Positions 1-7,942 of a stretch of DNA of 64,000 nt are shown here, piece after piece. Numbering within the stretch: position 1 is the stretch's first letter; every line of letters starts with the position of its first letter. A program made the translations under genes and the position numbers. Below the pieces are notes generated by a model. It had not been told where the DNA came from, searched no databases, and worked only from the letters and a program-made list of their open reading frames with translations. The stretch spans positions 8,552 through 72,551 of the forward strand of contig QFBQ01000002.1 of NCBI GenBank assembly GCA_003265885.1, in the 5' to 3' direction. This stretch comes from Candidatus Marinamargulisbacteria bacterium SCGC AG-343-D04 (GTDB lineage Bacteria; Margulisbacteria; Marinamargulisbacteria; GCA-2716485; GCA-002719695).

Positions 1-308
1 GTTAAATGAAACCCTTGAGGGTTCATTCCCCAAAGATAATAGTCCAGAATATAACTTGCACTTTGAATGGGCCTATAAAATGAAAGGGCTGTCCATTTTT
101 CGCCAAAGACGGAGTGAGTAAAAATAGCTGCTATATTTCGAATATCTTTTATAAATGTATTGTTAACAATGATTTCAAGGTCATCCCAAATAAACGGGTG
201 ATAAATAGTGTTTGCATATATCGTAATAATGGCAATGGATATGGTTGAAAATGCTATGAGCTTTTTGTCAAATAGCATATTTATAGCTTTGATAATTTTA
301 TTATTCAC
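1..308 (-). CDS. Membrane glycosyltransferase-like protein, TMTC/PMT type (N-terminal part, runs off the left edge)
   Basis: An open frame runs from a GTG at 308 to the window edge with no stop; an ATG at 278 is the alternative start. A hydrophobic first segment is followed by the pattern FIWDD, I-V-N-N, YRPIQ and LWGMNPQGFH. This pattern is typical of the first extracytoplasmic loop of GT-C membrane transferases of the TMTC/PMT (tetratricopeptide-containing O-mannosyltransferase-like) type, where the acidic pair after the first membrane helix is catalytic. Neither start has a clear ribosome site. The start lies 17 bases from the divergent gene at 326. The family call is from pattern memory; the C-terminal part, where TPR repeats would be, is outside the window. 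Confidence 0.6.
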   Translation of the reverse strand, partial: MNNKIIKAINMLFDKKLIAFSTISIAIITIYANTIYHPFIWDDLEIIVNNTFIKDIRNIAAIFTHSVFGEKWTALSFYRPIQSASYILDYYLWGMNPQGFHL

Positions 309-317
309 TTGTATAAT
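289..317 (+). promoter_or_regulatory. Sigma70-type promoter, possibly giving a leaderless transcript
   Basis: TTGATA at 289-294 and TATAAT at 312-317 are separated by exactly 17 bases. The expected transcription start, about 7 bases after the -10 box, falls at about 324-325, right at the ATG at 326. No ribosome binding site precedes that ATG, so the transcript may be leaderless. The boxes lie inside the start of the divergent minus-strand gene. Confidence 0.55.
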
Positions 318-325
318 CTTAGCTT

Positions 326-1144
326 ATGAAACGCATTTTATTTACTATTATTTTTTTCTCATGGTCTTCGATTCTTTTATCCTCTGTATTTGATTCTCAG
401 ATCGATTTTTTTAAAATAGCCAATGAAAAGAATGAGCCTTTCCCTGTTTTGTCTGAAAAACATTCCTTTATCCCCTATTCTTCTGCGTATCAGTTTCAAA
501 AGGAATGGGTAGCATATTTAGAGACGCTTTACAAAAAAACCGGATATAAAGCAGGCTTAACTTCCGCGTCTTCTCAGAAAAAATTTAATACGAATACACC
601 GATTTTTGGTGTATTGGTTCCTGAACGAATTTATTATAACTTTGATATTATTCCTATTTCAGAGTATCAACATTTGTTTGTAGAGGCGGAAATAGGTTTT
701 GTTATAGGGCGTGATATTACGACGCCAATAAAGACTCTTTCTACATTAAAACGTAGTGTTGCTTCTATTGTTGCTGTTGCAGAATTGCCGGATATTAAAT
801 TTAGTGATCTCAATTCCTTTCAATTGGTTGATTTAATCATGATTAATTCAGGATCTAATACCTATGTTGTCGGTCAAGAAATAGATATGAAACAGGCTAA
901 TAATATAGACATTGAATTCAAGCGTAATGATGAAGTTCTTTATACAGAGTCTTCTAATACAGTTATGAACGATCAATTTGTAGCCTTGCACTGGTTGGTT
1001 AATGAATTGCTTAGTCATGGATGGTCACTTAAAAAGGGAGATTTGTTAATTACTGGTGCGATAGGATCTATGATTCCAGCTAAAAAAGGCCGATATGTTA
1101 TCAATTATGGGGATGAGACCTCGTTGGTATTTGATCTACGTTAG
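326..1144 (+). CDS. Exported 2-keto-4-pentenoate hydratase-like protein (FAH superfamily)
   Basis: The protein has 272 residues. Residues 1 to about 20 form a signal peptide (MKRILFTIIFF, then small residues). The rest matches the MhpD/2-keto-4-pentenoate hydratase branch of the fumarylacetoacetate hydrolase superfamily: YKAGLTS, EAEIGFVIGRDI with the acidic metal ligands, AELPD, and a C-terminal KKGDLLITGAIG. Cytosolic relatives hydrate or decarboxylate 2-oxo acids of aromatic degradation; here the enzyme would sit in the periplasm, which is unusual. No aromatic degradation genes are near. The ATG is preceded by a strong promoter but no ribosome site. The stop overlaps the convergent VIT gene by 4 bases. 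Confidence 0.72.
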   Translation: MKRILFTIIFFSWSSILLSSVFDSQIDFFKIANEKNEPFPVLSEKHSFIPYSSAYQFQKEWVAYLETLYKKTGYKAGLTSASSQKKFNTNTPIFGVLVPERIYYNFDIIPISEYQHLFVEAEIGFVIGRDITTPIKTLSTLKRSVASIVAVAELPDIKFSDLNSFQLVDLIMINSGSNTYVVGQEIDMKQANNIDIEFKRNDEVLYTESSNTVMNDQFVALHWLVNELLSHGWSLKKGDLLITGAIGSMIPAKKGRYVINYGDETSLVFDLR

Positions 1145-1878
1145 CCTTTGAATAAGTAACCTACAAAATATGCTAAGCACGCAGCTGTTCCGCCTATTAA
1201 TATGGTTTCAAGTACTGAAATCCACATTTTTTCTTTTGTAATGACGGCTCTTAACATTCCTAAAAGTATGAGAGCAAAACACGTGAATAGAGATGCTGTA
1301 ATAAAAGTTTCGTTAATAGAGCTCATGAAGAAGTAAGGAATGAGTGGGATAAATCCAAAAAAGATGAAAGATAAAAATGTGGCAAGTCCGTTGTATAAAG
1401 GACTCTCTTTAGTTGAGTCTTCTATTTCACATTCATGTTGTACCATAAATTTTACCCAGAAGTCTGTATTTTTGGATACTATTTTTGTAAGTAATTGTGA
1501 GTCTTGAGTTGTAAACCCTTGTTTTTTAAATAAATATTCAGTTTCTTTAATTTCAAAATTTTTATGTTTTTTCGTTTCATTTAATTCTTTATCATAGTTA
1601 TACTGATATAGCTTTTGAGATGATCTTATGGCAAGAAAATTGCCTAAGCCCATTGCAGCTCCATCCGCTATTAAATTGGCTAATCCAAATAATAGTACGA
1701 TGACTATAGATAAGTTCAGAGATTCACTTCCAATATTGGCTCCTGAAAATCCTGCAATGACGGCAAATGTTGTAACGATGCCATCATTCCCTCCATATAC
1801 TATTTCTTTGATATATGTTGAAAAGGAGTTGTTTTGATGTTCTTCTTTTAAATGTTTTTCAAACTCTTCTTGATTCAT
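1141..1878 (-). CDS. VIT1/CCC1-family iron/manganese transporter
   Basis: The protein has 245 residues. The N-terminal part carries YGGNDGIVTTFAVIAGFSGA and then ADGAAMGLGNFLA, the two hallmark helices of VIT1/CCC1 vacuolar iron and manganese transporters. A cytoplasmic acidic and charged middle section (about residues 90-160) matches the metal-binding insertion of the family, and three more membrane segments fill the C-terminal part. Plant and yeast members move Fe2+ or Mn2+ out of the cytoplasm; bacterial members are thought to do the same across the inner membrane. It is apparently a single-gene unit ending tail to tail with the hydratase gene. Confidence 0.85.
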   Translation of the reverse strand: MNQEEFEKHLKEEHQNNSFSTYIKEIVYGGNDGIVTTFAVIAGFSGANIGSESLNLSIVIVLLFGLANLIADGAAMGLGNFLAIRSSQKLYQYNYDKELNETKKHKNFEIKETEYLFKKQGFTTQDSQLLTKIVSKNTDFWVKFMVQHECEIEDSTKESPLYNGLATFLSFIFFGFIPLIPYFFMSSINETFITASLFTCFALILLGMLRAVITKEKMWISVLETILIGGTAACLAYFVGYLFKG

Positions 1879-1933
1879 GTGTATTTAATGCCCATAAAGT
1901 TTCTGTTTAAAACACTTCCGATTTGTCTTATGA

Positions 1934-3178
1934 TCACTGAAATGGTAAAAGTTTTTCAAACAACTTATTAAAACAGTTTATTAATGAATGTGATGGATCT
2001 TGTTTTTGATGGTGTAAAAAGGCTTTCTTTCCTAAAGATTCAACATGCTTAGGGTTTTGTAGATACTCGTATATTTTTTCTGCTAATTCTTGTGATGAAT
2101 TTGGATCTATAAGATCTCCTGTATTTTGAGGGACTATAGTTTCTAAACTTCCTCCTTCTTTGGCCGCTATTGTAGGTAAACTGTATGAAGCTGCTTCAAT
2201 AGGAATTAAACCCAAAGGCTCCACTCTTGAAACAGATATTACAAAATATGCAGATTTATATAGTAGATCTAACTTGTCATTGCTTAGAAAACCTTTGAAA
2301 TTTATAAAAGATAAGACGTCTTGGTTTTTTGCGAAAATTTTCAGCTTTTCATCTAGCTCCCCTGTCCCAATAATATTTACTACAAAATCTTTTGGTTTTA
2401 GCTTATATTTTATTTTTAGTTCTTTAATGGCTTTGATGACAATATGAAGGTTTTTAAGCTTTTCTAAACGCGAAATAATGAGAATTTGCTTTTGATTAGT
2501 GAGAGGCTTTTCTTGGTTTTCTTTTTTCTTGTTTTTTAAAATGTTCCCAGGAAAATGTTGCGAGATAGCATCTCGCCCATAAATTTTTTTAACATTTTTT
2601 GCCGTAAATTGACTATTTGCTATCACTTCAGAAATCAAAGTGTTTACAGCGTCATTGTCTTTCTTAATTAGCCATTGCTGACGATTATCTTTTTTATGGC
2701 GAGCATTTTTGGCTATGATTAAAGGGTTATCTAAAGCGGGGTCAAATTCTAAATTGACTAATCCATTATTAAGTTCTTCTTCATACAAACTTCTTGGCGG
2801 TTCATGGCAACTCCAAATGACCGGTGGGATGTTCTTTCTTTCGCCTTTTGAGGCATAGCTTAGCCATATATTTGCAGGGAAATTATGGCAGTTTATAATG
2901 TCATAATTCTTTAGTAATGGCCTTATTCTTAAGCCCATAATCCATAAGTTTCGTCGAGCTGTATCATATCCTGGGATAAAGGGAGTTTTGATGGAAATCG
3001 TTTTGCAATGATTCCTATTTAGTTGAGTTTTTACTTCTTTTGAAAAACCGGCTGATATAATATCAACATGATGCCCTTCTTTAATCCATAATTTCGCCAT
3101 ATTTAAAATAACAACTTCGGCCCCACCTAAAATAGTCATTTTGGGATGTACTATGGCTATTTTGAGAGATTTTTTCAT
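1934..3178 (-). CDS. GT4-family glycosyltransferase
   Basis: This is a 414-residue GT-B glycosyltransferase. The N-terminal half starts with a nucleotide-fold strand and HPKMTILGGAE, the usual acceptor-side GG(A)E motif. The C-terminal half has the GT4 signature region IISRLEKLKNL, the GTGEL turn, and SRVEPLGLIPIEAASY, the E-x7-E donor-binding motif. It is the last gene of the minus-strand sugar cluster, 7 bases after pseI, so it probably adds a sugar to the same glycan or glycoprotein; the exact sugar cannot be read. The middle section (residues about 200-240) is rich in Lys and Asn, as in the neighbouring cluster genes. Confidence 0.85.
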   Translation of the reverse strand: MKKSLKIAIVHPKMTILGGAEVVILNMAKLWIKEGHHVDIISAGFSKEVKTQLNRNHCKTISIKTPFIPGYDTARRNLWIMGLRIRPLLKNYDIINCHNFPANIWLSYASKGERKNIPPVIWSCHEPPRSLYEEELNNGLVNLEFDPALDNPLIIAKNARHKKDNRQQWLIKKDNDAVNTLISEVIANSQFTAKNVKKIYGRDAISQHFPGNILKNKKKENQEKPLTNQKQILIISRLEKLKNLHIVIKAIKELKIKYKLKPKDFVVNIIGTGELDEKLKIFAKNQDVLSFINFKGFLSNDKLDLLYKSAYFVISVSRVEPLGLIPIEAASYSLPTIAAKEGGSLETIVPQNTGDLIDPNSSQELAEKIYEYLQNPKHVESLGKKAFLHHQKQDPSHSLINCFNKLFEKLLPFQ

Positions 3179-3185
3179 TCTAATA

Positions 3186-4217
3186 TCATGAAATCATTTC
3201 TAGATTTAATGGCGTTGCTTTTTTAATGTCTTTCTTAGCCTTCTTATTAAGCATATCTTCAAAATATTTTGGAGCTAAACCATCTCCTGGTCGAATGATT
3301 TTAATATTGTCTTTTGTAAGAAACTCGCCTTTTTTAATATCTTTTACTACATAAATGGACCGTCTGAAGAGTTTTGATTTTTCTTCATTTTTAGATCCGC
3401 CGAACGATACTTTACCTAATGCTAAATAGGCTTTTTCGACTTCCTCGACAAGTATTTTCATTTCCGCTGGTTCCATTGAAAACGCAGAATCTACGCCTCC
3501 TTCATCTCGTGATAAGGTGAAGTGTTTTTCTATTACTTTAGCTCCTAAAGCAATACTTGCTATTGCAACACCAATTCCTAATGTATGATCTGATAAACCT
3601 ACGTCCACATTAAATTGTGATTGTAGTTGGGGTATTGTTTTAAGATTGCAATCTTTTGGCGATGCTGGATATGTACTAGTACATTTTAAAAGGTATAGAT
3701 TTTTGTTTCCATTTTCTTTTGCTGTGGTAACCATATCATGAATTTCTGATTCTGTAGCCATGCCTGTTGATATAATAAGTGGTTTTCCTGTTTGAGCGAC
3801 TTTTTTAATTAATGGTAAATGTGTGTTTTCAAATGATGCGATTTTATAGGCCGGGACATTCAGTGATTCTAAAAAATCAACGGAGGTATCATCAAATGGT
3901 GTTGAAAAGCAATCAATTTGAAGATCTTTGCACTTTTTAAATATGGGTTCGTGCCATTCCCATGGAGTATGAGCTTTTTGATAAAGGTCATAGAGGGTTT
4001 CTCCATGCCATAAACTATTTGGATCATTTATCTTAAATATACCTTCATTTGATTGAATGGTCATGGTATCTGCGGTATATGTTTGTATTTTTATAGCATC
4101 AACGCCAGTTTCAGCTGCAGCTTCTATAATTTTCATAGCTCTATCAAGTGATTGGTTGTGATTCCCTGACATTTCAGCAATAATATAAGGTTTTTCTAGA
4201 TTATTTAGTTTAGTCAT
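3186..4217 (-). CDS. pseI: Pseudaminic acid synthase
   Basis: The protein has 343 residues, the usual PseI length. It belongs to the NeuB family and condenses phosphoenolpyruvate with 2,4-diacetamido-2,4,6-trideoxy-L-altrose to form pseudaminic acid. The TIM barrel begins IAEMSGNHNQSL and contains DAIKIQTYTAD, STPFD, YKIASFE, STGMA, KCTSTYP and GLSDHTLG. The metal-binding His lies in EKHFTLSRDEGGVD, which is the PseI rather than the sialic acid form. A SAF (antifreeze-like) domain covers about residues 285-340. The gene is 10 bases downstream of the PseG-PseH fusion and clearly in the same operon. Confidence 0.93.
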   Translation of the reverse strand: MTKLNNLEKPYIIAEMSGNHNQSLDRAMKIIEAAAETGVDAIKIQTYTADTMTIQSNEGIFKINDPNSLWHGETLYDLYQKAHTPWEWHEPIFKKCKDLQIDCFSTPFDDTSVDFLESLNVPAYKIASFENTHLPLIKKVAQTGKPLIISTGMATESEIHDMVTTAKENGNKNLYLLKCTSTYPASPKDCNLKTIPQLQSQFNVDVGLSDHTLGIGVAIASIALGAKVIEKHFTLSRDEGGVDSAFSMEPAEMKILVEEVEKAYLALGKVSFGGSKNEEKSKLFRRSIYVVKDIKKGEFLTKDNIKIIRPGDGLAPKYFEDMLNKKAKKDIKKATPLNLEMIS

Positions 4218-4227
4218 ACGCTTTATT

Positions 4228-5748
4228 TTATATTATTTTTTTTCTAAATAATACTACTCTTTCTTTATTTTTATTATTGTGTTTATCGATAGTGACTTTT
4301 ATTATACTACGGTACTTTTTAAAACCTAGCTCTTTAAATGTATAAATTGATGATACGTTTGTTTCTTTTATTTCAGCTTTTATATATTCACACTCATTCC
4401 ACTTTCTTTTTATTTTTATCAATCCTTCTTCTATGAGCACCTTCCCTAAACCGAGTCCTCGAAATTTTTTAGATATATATATATTTGCAATAATTGTTTT
4501 CTTTTGTTTCTCAAATCTTACTTGGCCTACAGTTTCGTCGTTGATTTTAAAAATATACATTTTACATCGTGTTGATTGTATTTTTCTTTTGAGCCATGTT
4601 TGATGTTCTTCCATCGAAATTTGTCTAGAATTAAAAGATTGTTGTCTTACTTCTGGATCGTTTATTAATTGTAGTAATATTAATTTATCTTTTAAATTTA
4701 CGCTTTGAATACGAAGTTTAGGTTTTAAAATTAATTCTAGTTGAAGATGTTTTTTTAATTTAGATTTATGACCTATTTTTATATTCTGAATAATGGATGA
4801 TCTTTTTTTTGAGCTCTTTAACTGATTAAAATACTTAATCGTTAATTGTGGATCTTTTTTTTCTTGAGTAAGAGCTAACGCTTCTTTTTTCAAATACTCA
4901 AGTAAGAATTTTTGATTTTCATAGTATTTAATAATAATTGATGGGGTTCGAAAAAGTAGAAGCTCATGTACAGTAGTTCCGCAGGCGGATATGGCGATAT
5001 CAGTCTTTTTTAATAGAGTTGAATAATTATCGCTTGTGATATTGTTATGGATCTTTATAGTGCAATTCATTTCTTTTGAGTACTCTTCGATACTTTTTAG
5101 ATTTGGGTTAATGGGGCTTATTAAAACGTGTACGATTAGATTTTGATTTATTTTGATATTCATATTCAAAATTTTTAGGGTAGCAAGAGTTTCATTGTTG
5201 CTATCTCCAGCCCCAAATACAACTAAAATATTTCTAATTTCTTTATTTATTTTGATATTTTTTTTATTTAATCTTAATTTTCGTCTAATTGCGGCAAATT
5301 GTGGACCTAGTAGAAGTTTTGTATAACTCTCAGATGAGTATAGAGTATGCTCTTGAGTGTTTTGATTAATAATAATATCAGATACGAAATGATAAGGTGC
5401 GTAATCATCAACACTTATGAGTTTGAAATCTGCCTTTTTTATTTTTTTTTGGTAATCTGTATGAAATTGGTAACCATCTAAGATTATCCATTTACAGCGT
5501 TCTTTTTTTGCAATTTCAATTGTGAATTCTGCATCTGACTCAATTGTCTTATCTGTTTTTTTAGGCCAAGAGATATAATTGATATTTTCACTTTTAAGCG
5601 TATCTATTAACCCCTTACTCTCTGTTTGTGTTAATATAAAAGGATCTAAGTTCAAGTCTTGTAAATGTTGAGCAAAAGCGATTTGTCTTATTAAATGACC
5701 AGCTCCCATTTCTTTAGAGGCATCTGCTCTAATTAATATTTTTTCCAT
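4228..5748 (-). CDS. PseG-PseH fusion: UDP-sugar hydrolase plus N-acetyltransferase
   Basis: This 506-residue protein joins two pathway steps. Residues about 1-330 match PseG, the inverting hydrolase that releases UDP from UDP-2,4-diacetamido-2,4,6-trideoxy-altropyranose: RADASKEMGAGHLIRQ, VDDYA, the donor-site VFGAGDSNN and an ACGTTVHELL turn. Residues about 345-500 are a GNAT acetyltransferase with the acetyl-CoA loop RGLGLGKVLIEEG, like PseH, which acetylates the 4-amino group one step earlier. The start overlaps the preceding stop as TAATG, so translation is coupled. The pathway order (H before G) is reversed in the fusion. The domain split is by eye. Confidence 0.88.
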   Translation of the reverse strand: MEKILIRADASKEMGAGHLIRQIAFAQHLQDLNLDPFILTQTESKGLIDTLKSENINYISWPKKTDKTIESDAEFTIEIAKKERCKWIILDGYQFHTDYQKKIKKADFKLISVDDYAPYHFVSDIIINQNTQEHTLYSSESYTKLLLGPQFAAIRRKLRLNKKNIKINKEIRNILVVFGAGDSNNETLATLKILNMNIKINQNLIVHVLISPINPNLKSIEEYSKEMNCTIKIHNNITSDNYSTLLKKTDIAISACGTTVHELLLFRTPSIIIKYYENQKFLLEYLKKEALALTQEKKDPQLTIKYFNQLKSSKKRSSIIQNIKIGHKSKLKKHLQLELILKPKLRIQSVNLKDKLILLQLINDPEVRQQSFNSRQISMEEHQTWLKRKIQSTRCKMYIFKINDETVGQVRFEKQKKTIIANIYISKKFRGLGLGKVLIEEGLIKIKRKWNECEYIKAEIKETNVSSIYTFKELGFKKYRSIIKVTIDKHNNKNKERVVLFRKKII

Positions 5749-7049
5749 TATCTAACTTTAAATAACGTTTCAAGTTTTGAACAATTTAACATGTTTGAAA
5801 TAGAATTATTCGATAATCCCTTTAATACTTTATCAAAGTAATGTTCATAGGCTTTCATTAGAACATTAATATGTAATTTTGTATGTGCATAACTTATATT
5901 GTGAGAACCTAAAGTTAAAATCCCTTTTCCAAACATTTCTTGCAATAACAATGTTTTTAATTCAAGTGAGGAGGAGTTCCTGCTATCTGCAATTTGCAAA
6001 AAAGACCATGGAGCCAAGCCCGTTACAGAAAATATGTTTTTAAGTTTTTTTTGTTTGATTAATTCACCAAGTTCATTTTGAAGTAAGTTTCCAGTTTCCC
6101 ATATTTTTTTAACTATAGGTTTTTCTTTTAGTTTATTTAATACAACTTTTGCGGCAGCTAAAGATAATGTTTCTCCACTAAATGTTCCTGAAAAAAAGAT
6201 TTCTTCCATTAACATCATAATATCTTTTTTTCCGACAATTGCAGATAACGGGTACCCATTAGCAATTCCTTTTCCAAAAGTTGCTAAATCAGGAGTTACG
6301 TTAAAATATTCTTGAGCTCCTCCATTTGCATATCTAAATCCAGTAATTGTCTCATCAAATATAAGAACACAATTATTTCTCTTTGCAATCTCCTGAACTT
6401 TTTGCAAGAAATCATCTTTAGGTTCTGTAATATTCATAGGCTCTAAAATAATTCCTGCAATTTTTTTAGGATGCTTATTAAAAATAGATTGTAACGATGA
6501 GATATCGTTATATTTAAATGTATGTGTCAATGCTTTGGTGGATTCTGGAATACCTAAATCTCTACTTGTAGATCCAATATACCAATCTTGCCAGCCATGA
6601 TATCCGCATACTGCGATATGTTCTTTATTAGTGTAGGCTCTTGCAAGACGAATTGCTGCAGAAGTAGCGTCTGTTCCGTTTTTACCAAATCGAACCATTT
6701 CTGCACAAGGTACCATTGCACAGATGAGTTCAGATACCTCACACTCTAAAGTTGTGGATAAGGAAAAGATAGTTCCTTTTTTTAATTGCTTTTGAACCTC
6801 TCTTGTAACATCTGGGTCATTATACCCTAGCGTAACTGAAGCTAAAGAATTTATAAAATCGATATATTCGTTACCATCAATATCATAAAGAAGGGCCCCG
6901 TTTGCATGTGATGCAAAAAAAGGCGAAACCCCTATAGGAAATTGGGTTTTACTTTTACTAAATGTTTGAGCCCCTAAGGGAATGGTTTTTTCCGCTCTTT
7001 TTAGCCATTTTTCTGATTTTGAATATCGTTGAATATCTTCTTTAGTCAT
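5748..7049 (-). CDS. Class III aminotransferase, glutamate-1-semialdehyde aminomutase-like, of the nonulosonate cluster
   Basis: This is a PLP fold type I enzyme of the class III aminotransferase / glutamate-1-semialdehyde 2,1-aminomutase group. It shows YIDFINSLASVTLGY, GKNGTDATSAAIRLARAYT, the PLP-stacking motif VCGYHGWQDWY, LIFDETITGFR, and the Schiff-base lysine in ATFGKGIANGYP. I prefer the ATG at 7049 (MTKEDIQRYSKSE, 433 residues), which overlaps the upstream gene by 8 bases, to the ATG at 7079, which would overlap by 38; neither has a clear ribosome site. Genes of this type sit beside SpsF-like cytidylyltransferases in nonulosonate and flagellar-glycan loci, where the substrate is not settled; a role in heme synthesis is unlikely here. 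Confidence 0.8.
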   Translation of the reverse strand: MTKEDIQRYSKSEKWLKRAEKTIPLGAQTFSKSKTQFPIGVSPFFASHANGALLYDIDGNEYIDFINSLASVTLGYNDPDVTREVQKQLKKGTIFSLSTTLECEVSELICAMVPCAEMVRFGKNGTDATSAAIRLARAYTNKEHIAVCGYHGWQDWYIGSTSRDLGIPESTKALTHTFKYNDISSLQSIFNKHPKKIAGIILEPMNITEPKDDFLQKVQEIAKRNNCVLIFDETITGFRYANGGAQEYFNVTPDLATFGKGIANGYPLSAIVGKKDIMMLMEEIFFSGTFSGETLSLAAAKVVLNKLKEKPIVKKIWETGNLLQNELGELIKQKKLKNIFSVTGLAPWSFLQIADSRNSSSLELKTLLLQEMFGKGILTLGSHNISYAHTKLHINVLMKAYEHYFDKVLKGLSNNSISNMLNCSKLETLFKVR

Positions 7050-7824
7050 ATTTATTATCTTTTTTATTATACCCTTCATTTCGAGGGATTTCTTTATTTA
7101 TTTCCAATAGTTCGGGCTTTTTCTCTAGGAGCTGAATAATGTCTCTAGTAGAAAAATTAGGATCTTTTACGTATAAAGCTTCATAAATTTTTGTGATGAA
7201 CTCCAAATCTTTTGCCTCATCTAATGTCCATCTATAATGAGAATAGTCTTCTTCTTGTTGAAAATTGCCGCATGAAAACAGATCTTTATTATCCCTAATG
7301 AATGGAGTGACATGTTCTCTTTCCATAGGTTTCTTCGCTTCTAAATAAGCTTTTTTTAATGCTGAAAATGTCATGACTTCAACATCCAGTCCATCAGGAA
7401 AGGTTTCAGGGAACCCATTACTTAGGTAATCAAATGATTGTGTTTTAAAATAGTGAATAGCATAGTCTATTAAATCAGGGTCATGTAACGGACAATCCCC
7501 TGTTAGACGAACAATAATGTCTACTGAGTTACTGGATAAGGCGGCATGATAATATCTATCTAAAACATCGCTAGGGTGGCCACGAAAACATGTGATATTG
7601 CACTTTTTGCATATTTCTTCTAAGTAATTATCTTGCTCTAAATTTGTTGTTGCTACTAATAAATGATGTTCTGATTTTATTCGTTTCAGTCTTTCGATCA
7701 TGAGCTCAAGAGTACTTTTGTTATTAATAATTTTTTTTCCCATTTTCCCCGGAAGTCGAGAGGACCCCATTCTTGCTTGAAGAATTATAAGTGTTTTTGA
7801 TTTTTTTTGAACTAAATTATTCAT
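7042..7824 (-). CDS. SpsF-type CMP-sugar cytidylyltransferase (probable pseudaminic acid activation)
   Basis: The protein has 260 residues and the cytidylyltransferase fold of SpsF/NeuA relatives: ILQARMGSSRLPGKM is the nucleotide-binding loop, followed by RLTGDCPLHDPDLID with the metal-binding aspartate, and EREHVTPFIRD. In this cluster it is the only candidate for the PseF step, in which CTP activates pseudaminic acid to CMP-Pse. It is of the SpsF type rather than the classical PseF of Campylobacter, so its function is inferred from position. It is the first gene of the second minus-strand block; its start lies beside the start region of the divergent FemAB-like gene. Confidence 0.82.
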   Translation of the reverse strand: MNNLVQKKSKTLIILQARMGSSRLPGKMGKKIINNKSTLELMIERLKRIKSEHHLLVATTNLEQDNYLEEICKKCNITCFRGHPSDVLDRYYHAALSSNSVDIIVRLTGDCPLHDPDLIDYAIHYFKTQSFDYLSNGFPETFPDGLDVEVMTFSALKKAYLEAKKPMEREHVTPFIRDNKDLFSCGNFQQEEDYSHYRWTLDEAKDLEFITKIYEALYVKDPNFSTRDIIQLLEKKPELLEINKEIPRNEGYNKKDNKYD

Positions 7825-7942
7825 GATTTCTATTATATGTGTATTGTGTTTGATTGTCCAAATTAGTAGAAAACTTTTTTCTGAAAATGGTGAGATTTAT
7901 GAAGAAATGATATTATACATTAAAAATATTAAGGAACTATTT

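Noticed and set aside
208..393. Open frame of 61 codons with hydrophobic content on the plus strand near the left edge.
   Set aside because: It overlaps the start of the well-supported hydratase gene in another frame and the opposite-strand TMTC-like gene; no ribosome site or family pattern.
5748..7049. Class III aminotransferase as hemL (glutamate-1-semialdehyde aminomutase) for heme synthesis, since hemB is in the window.
   Set aside because: It lies within the pseudaminic acid operon, overlaps its cytidylyltransferase gene, and this subfamily is a regular accessory of such loci.
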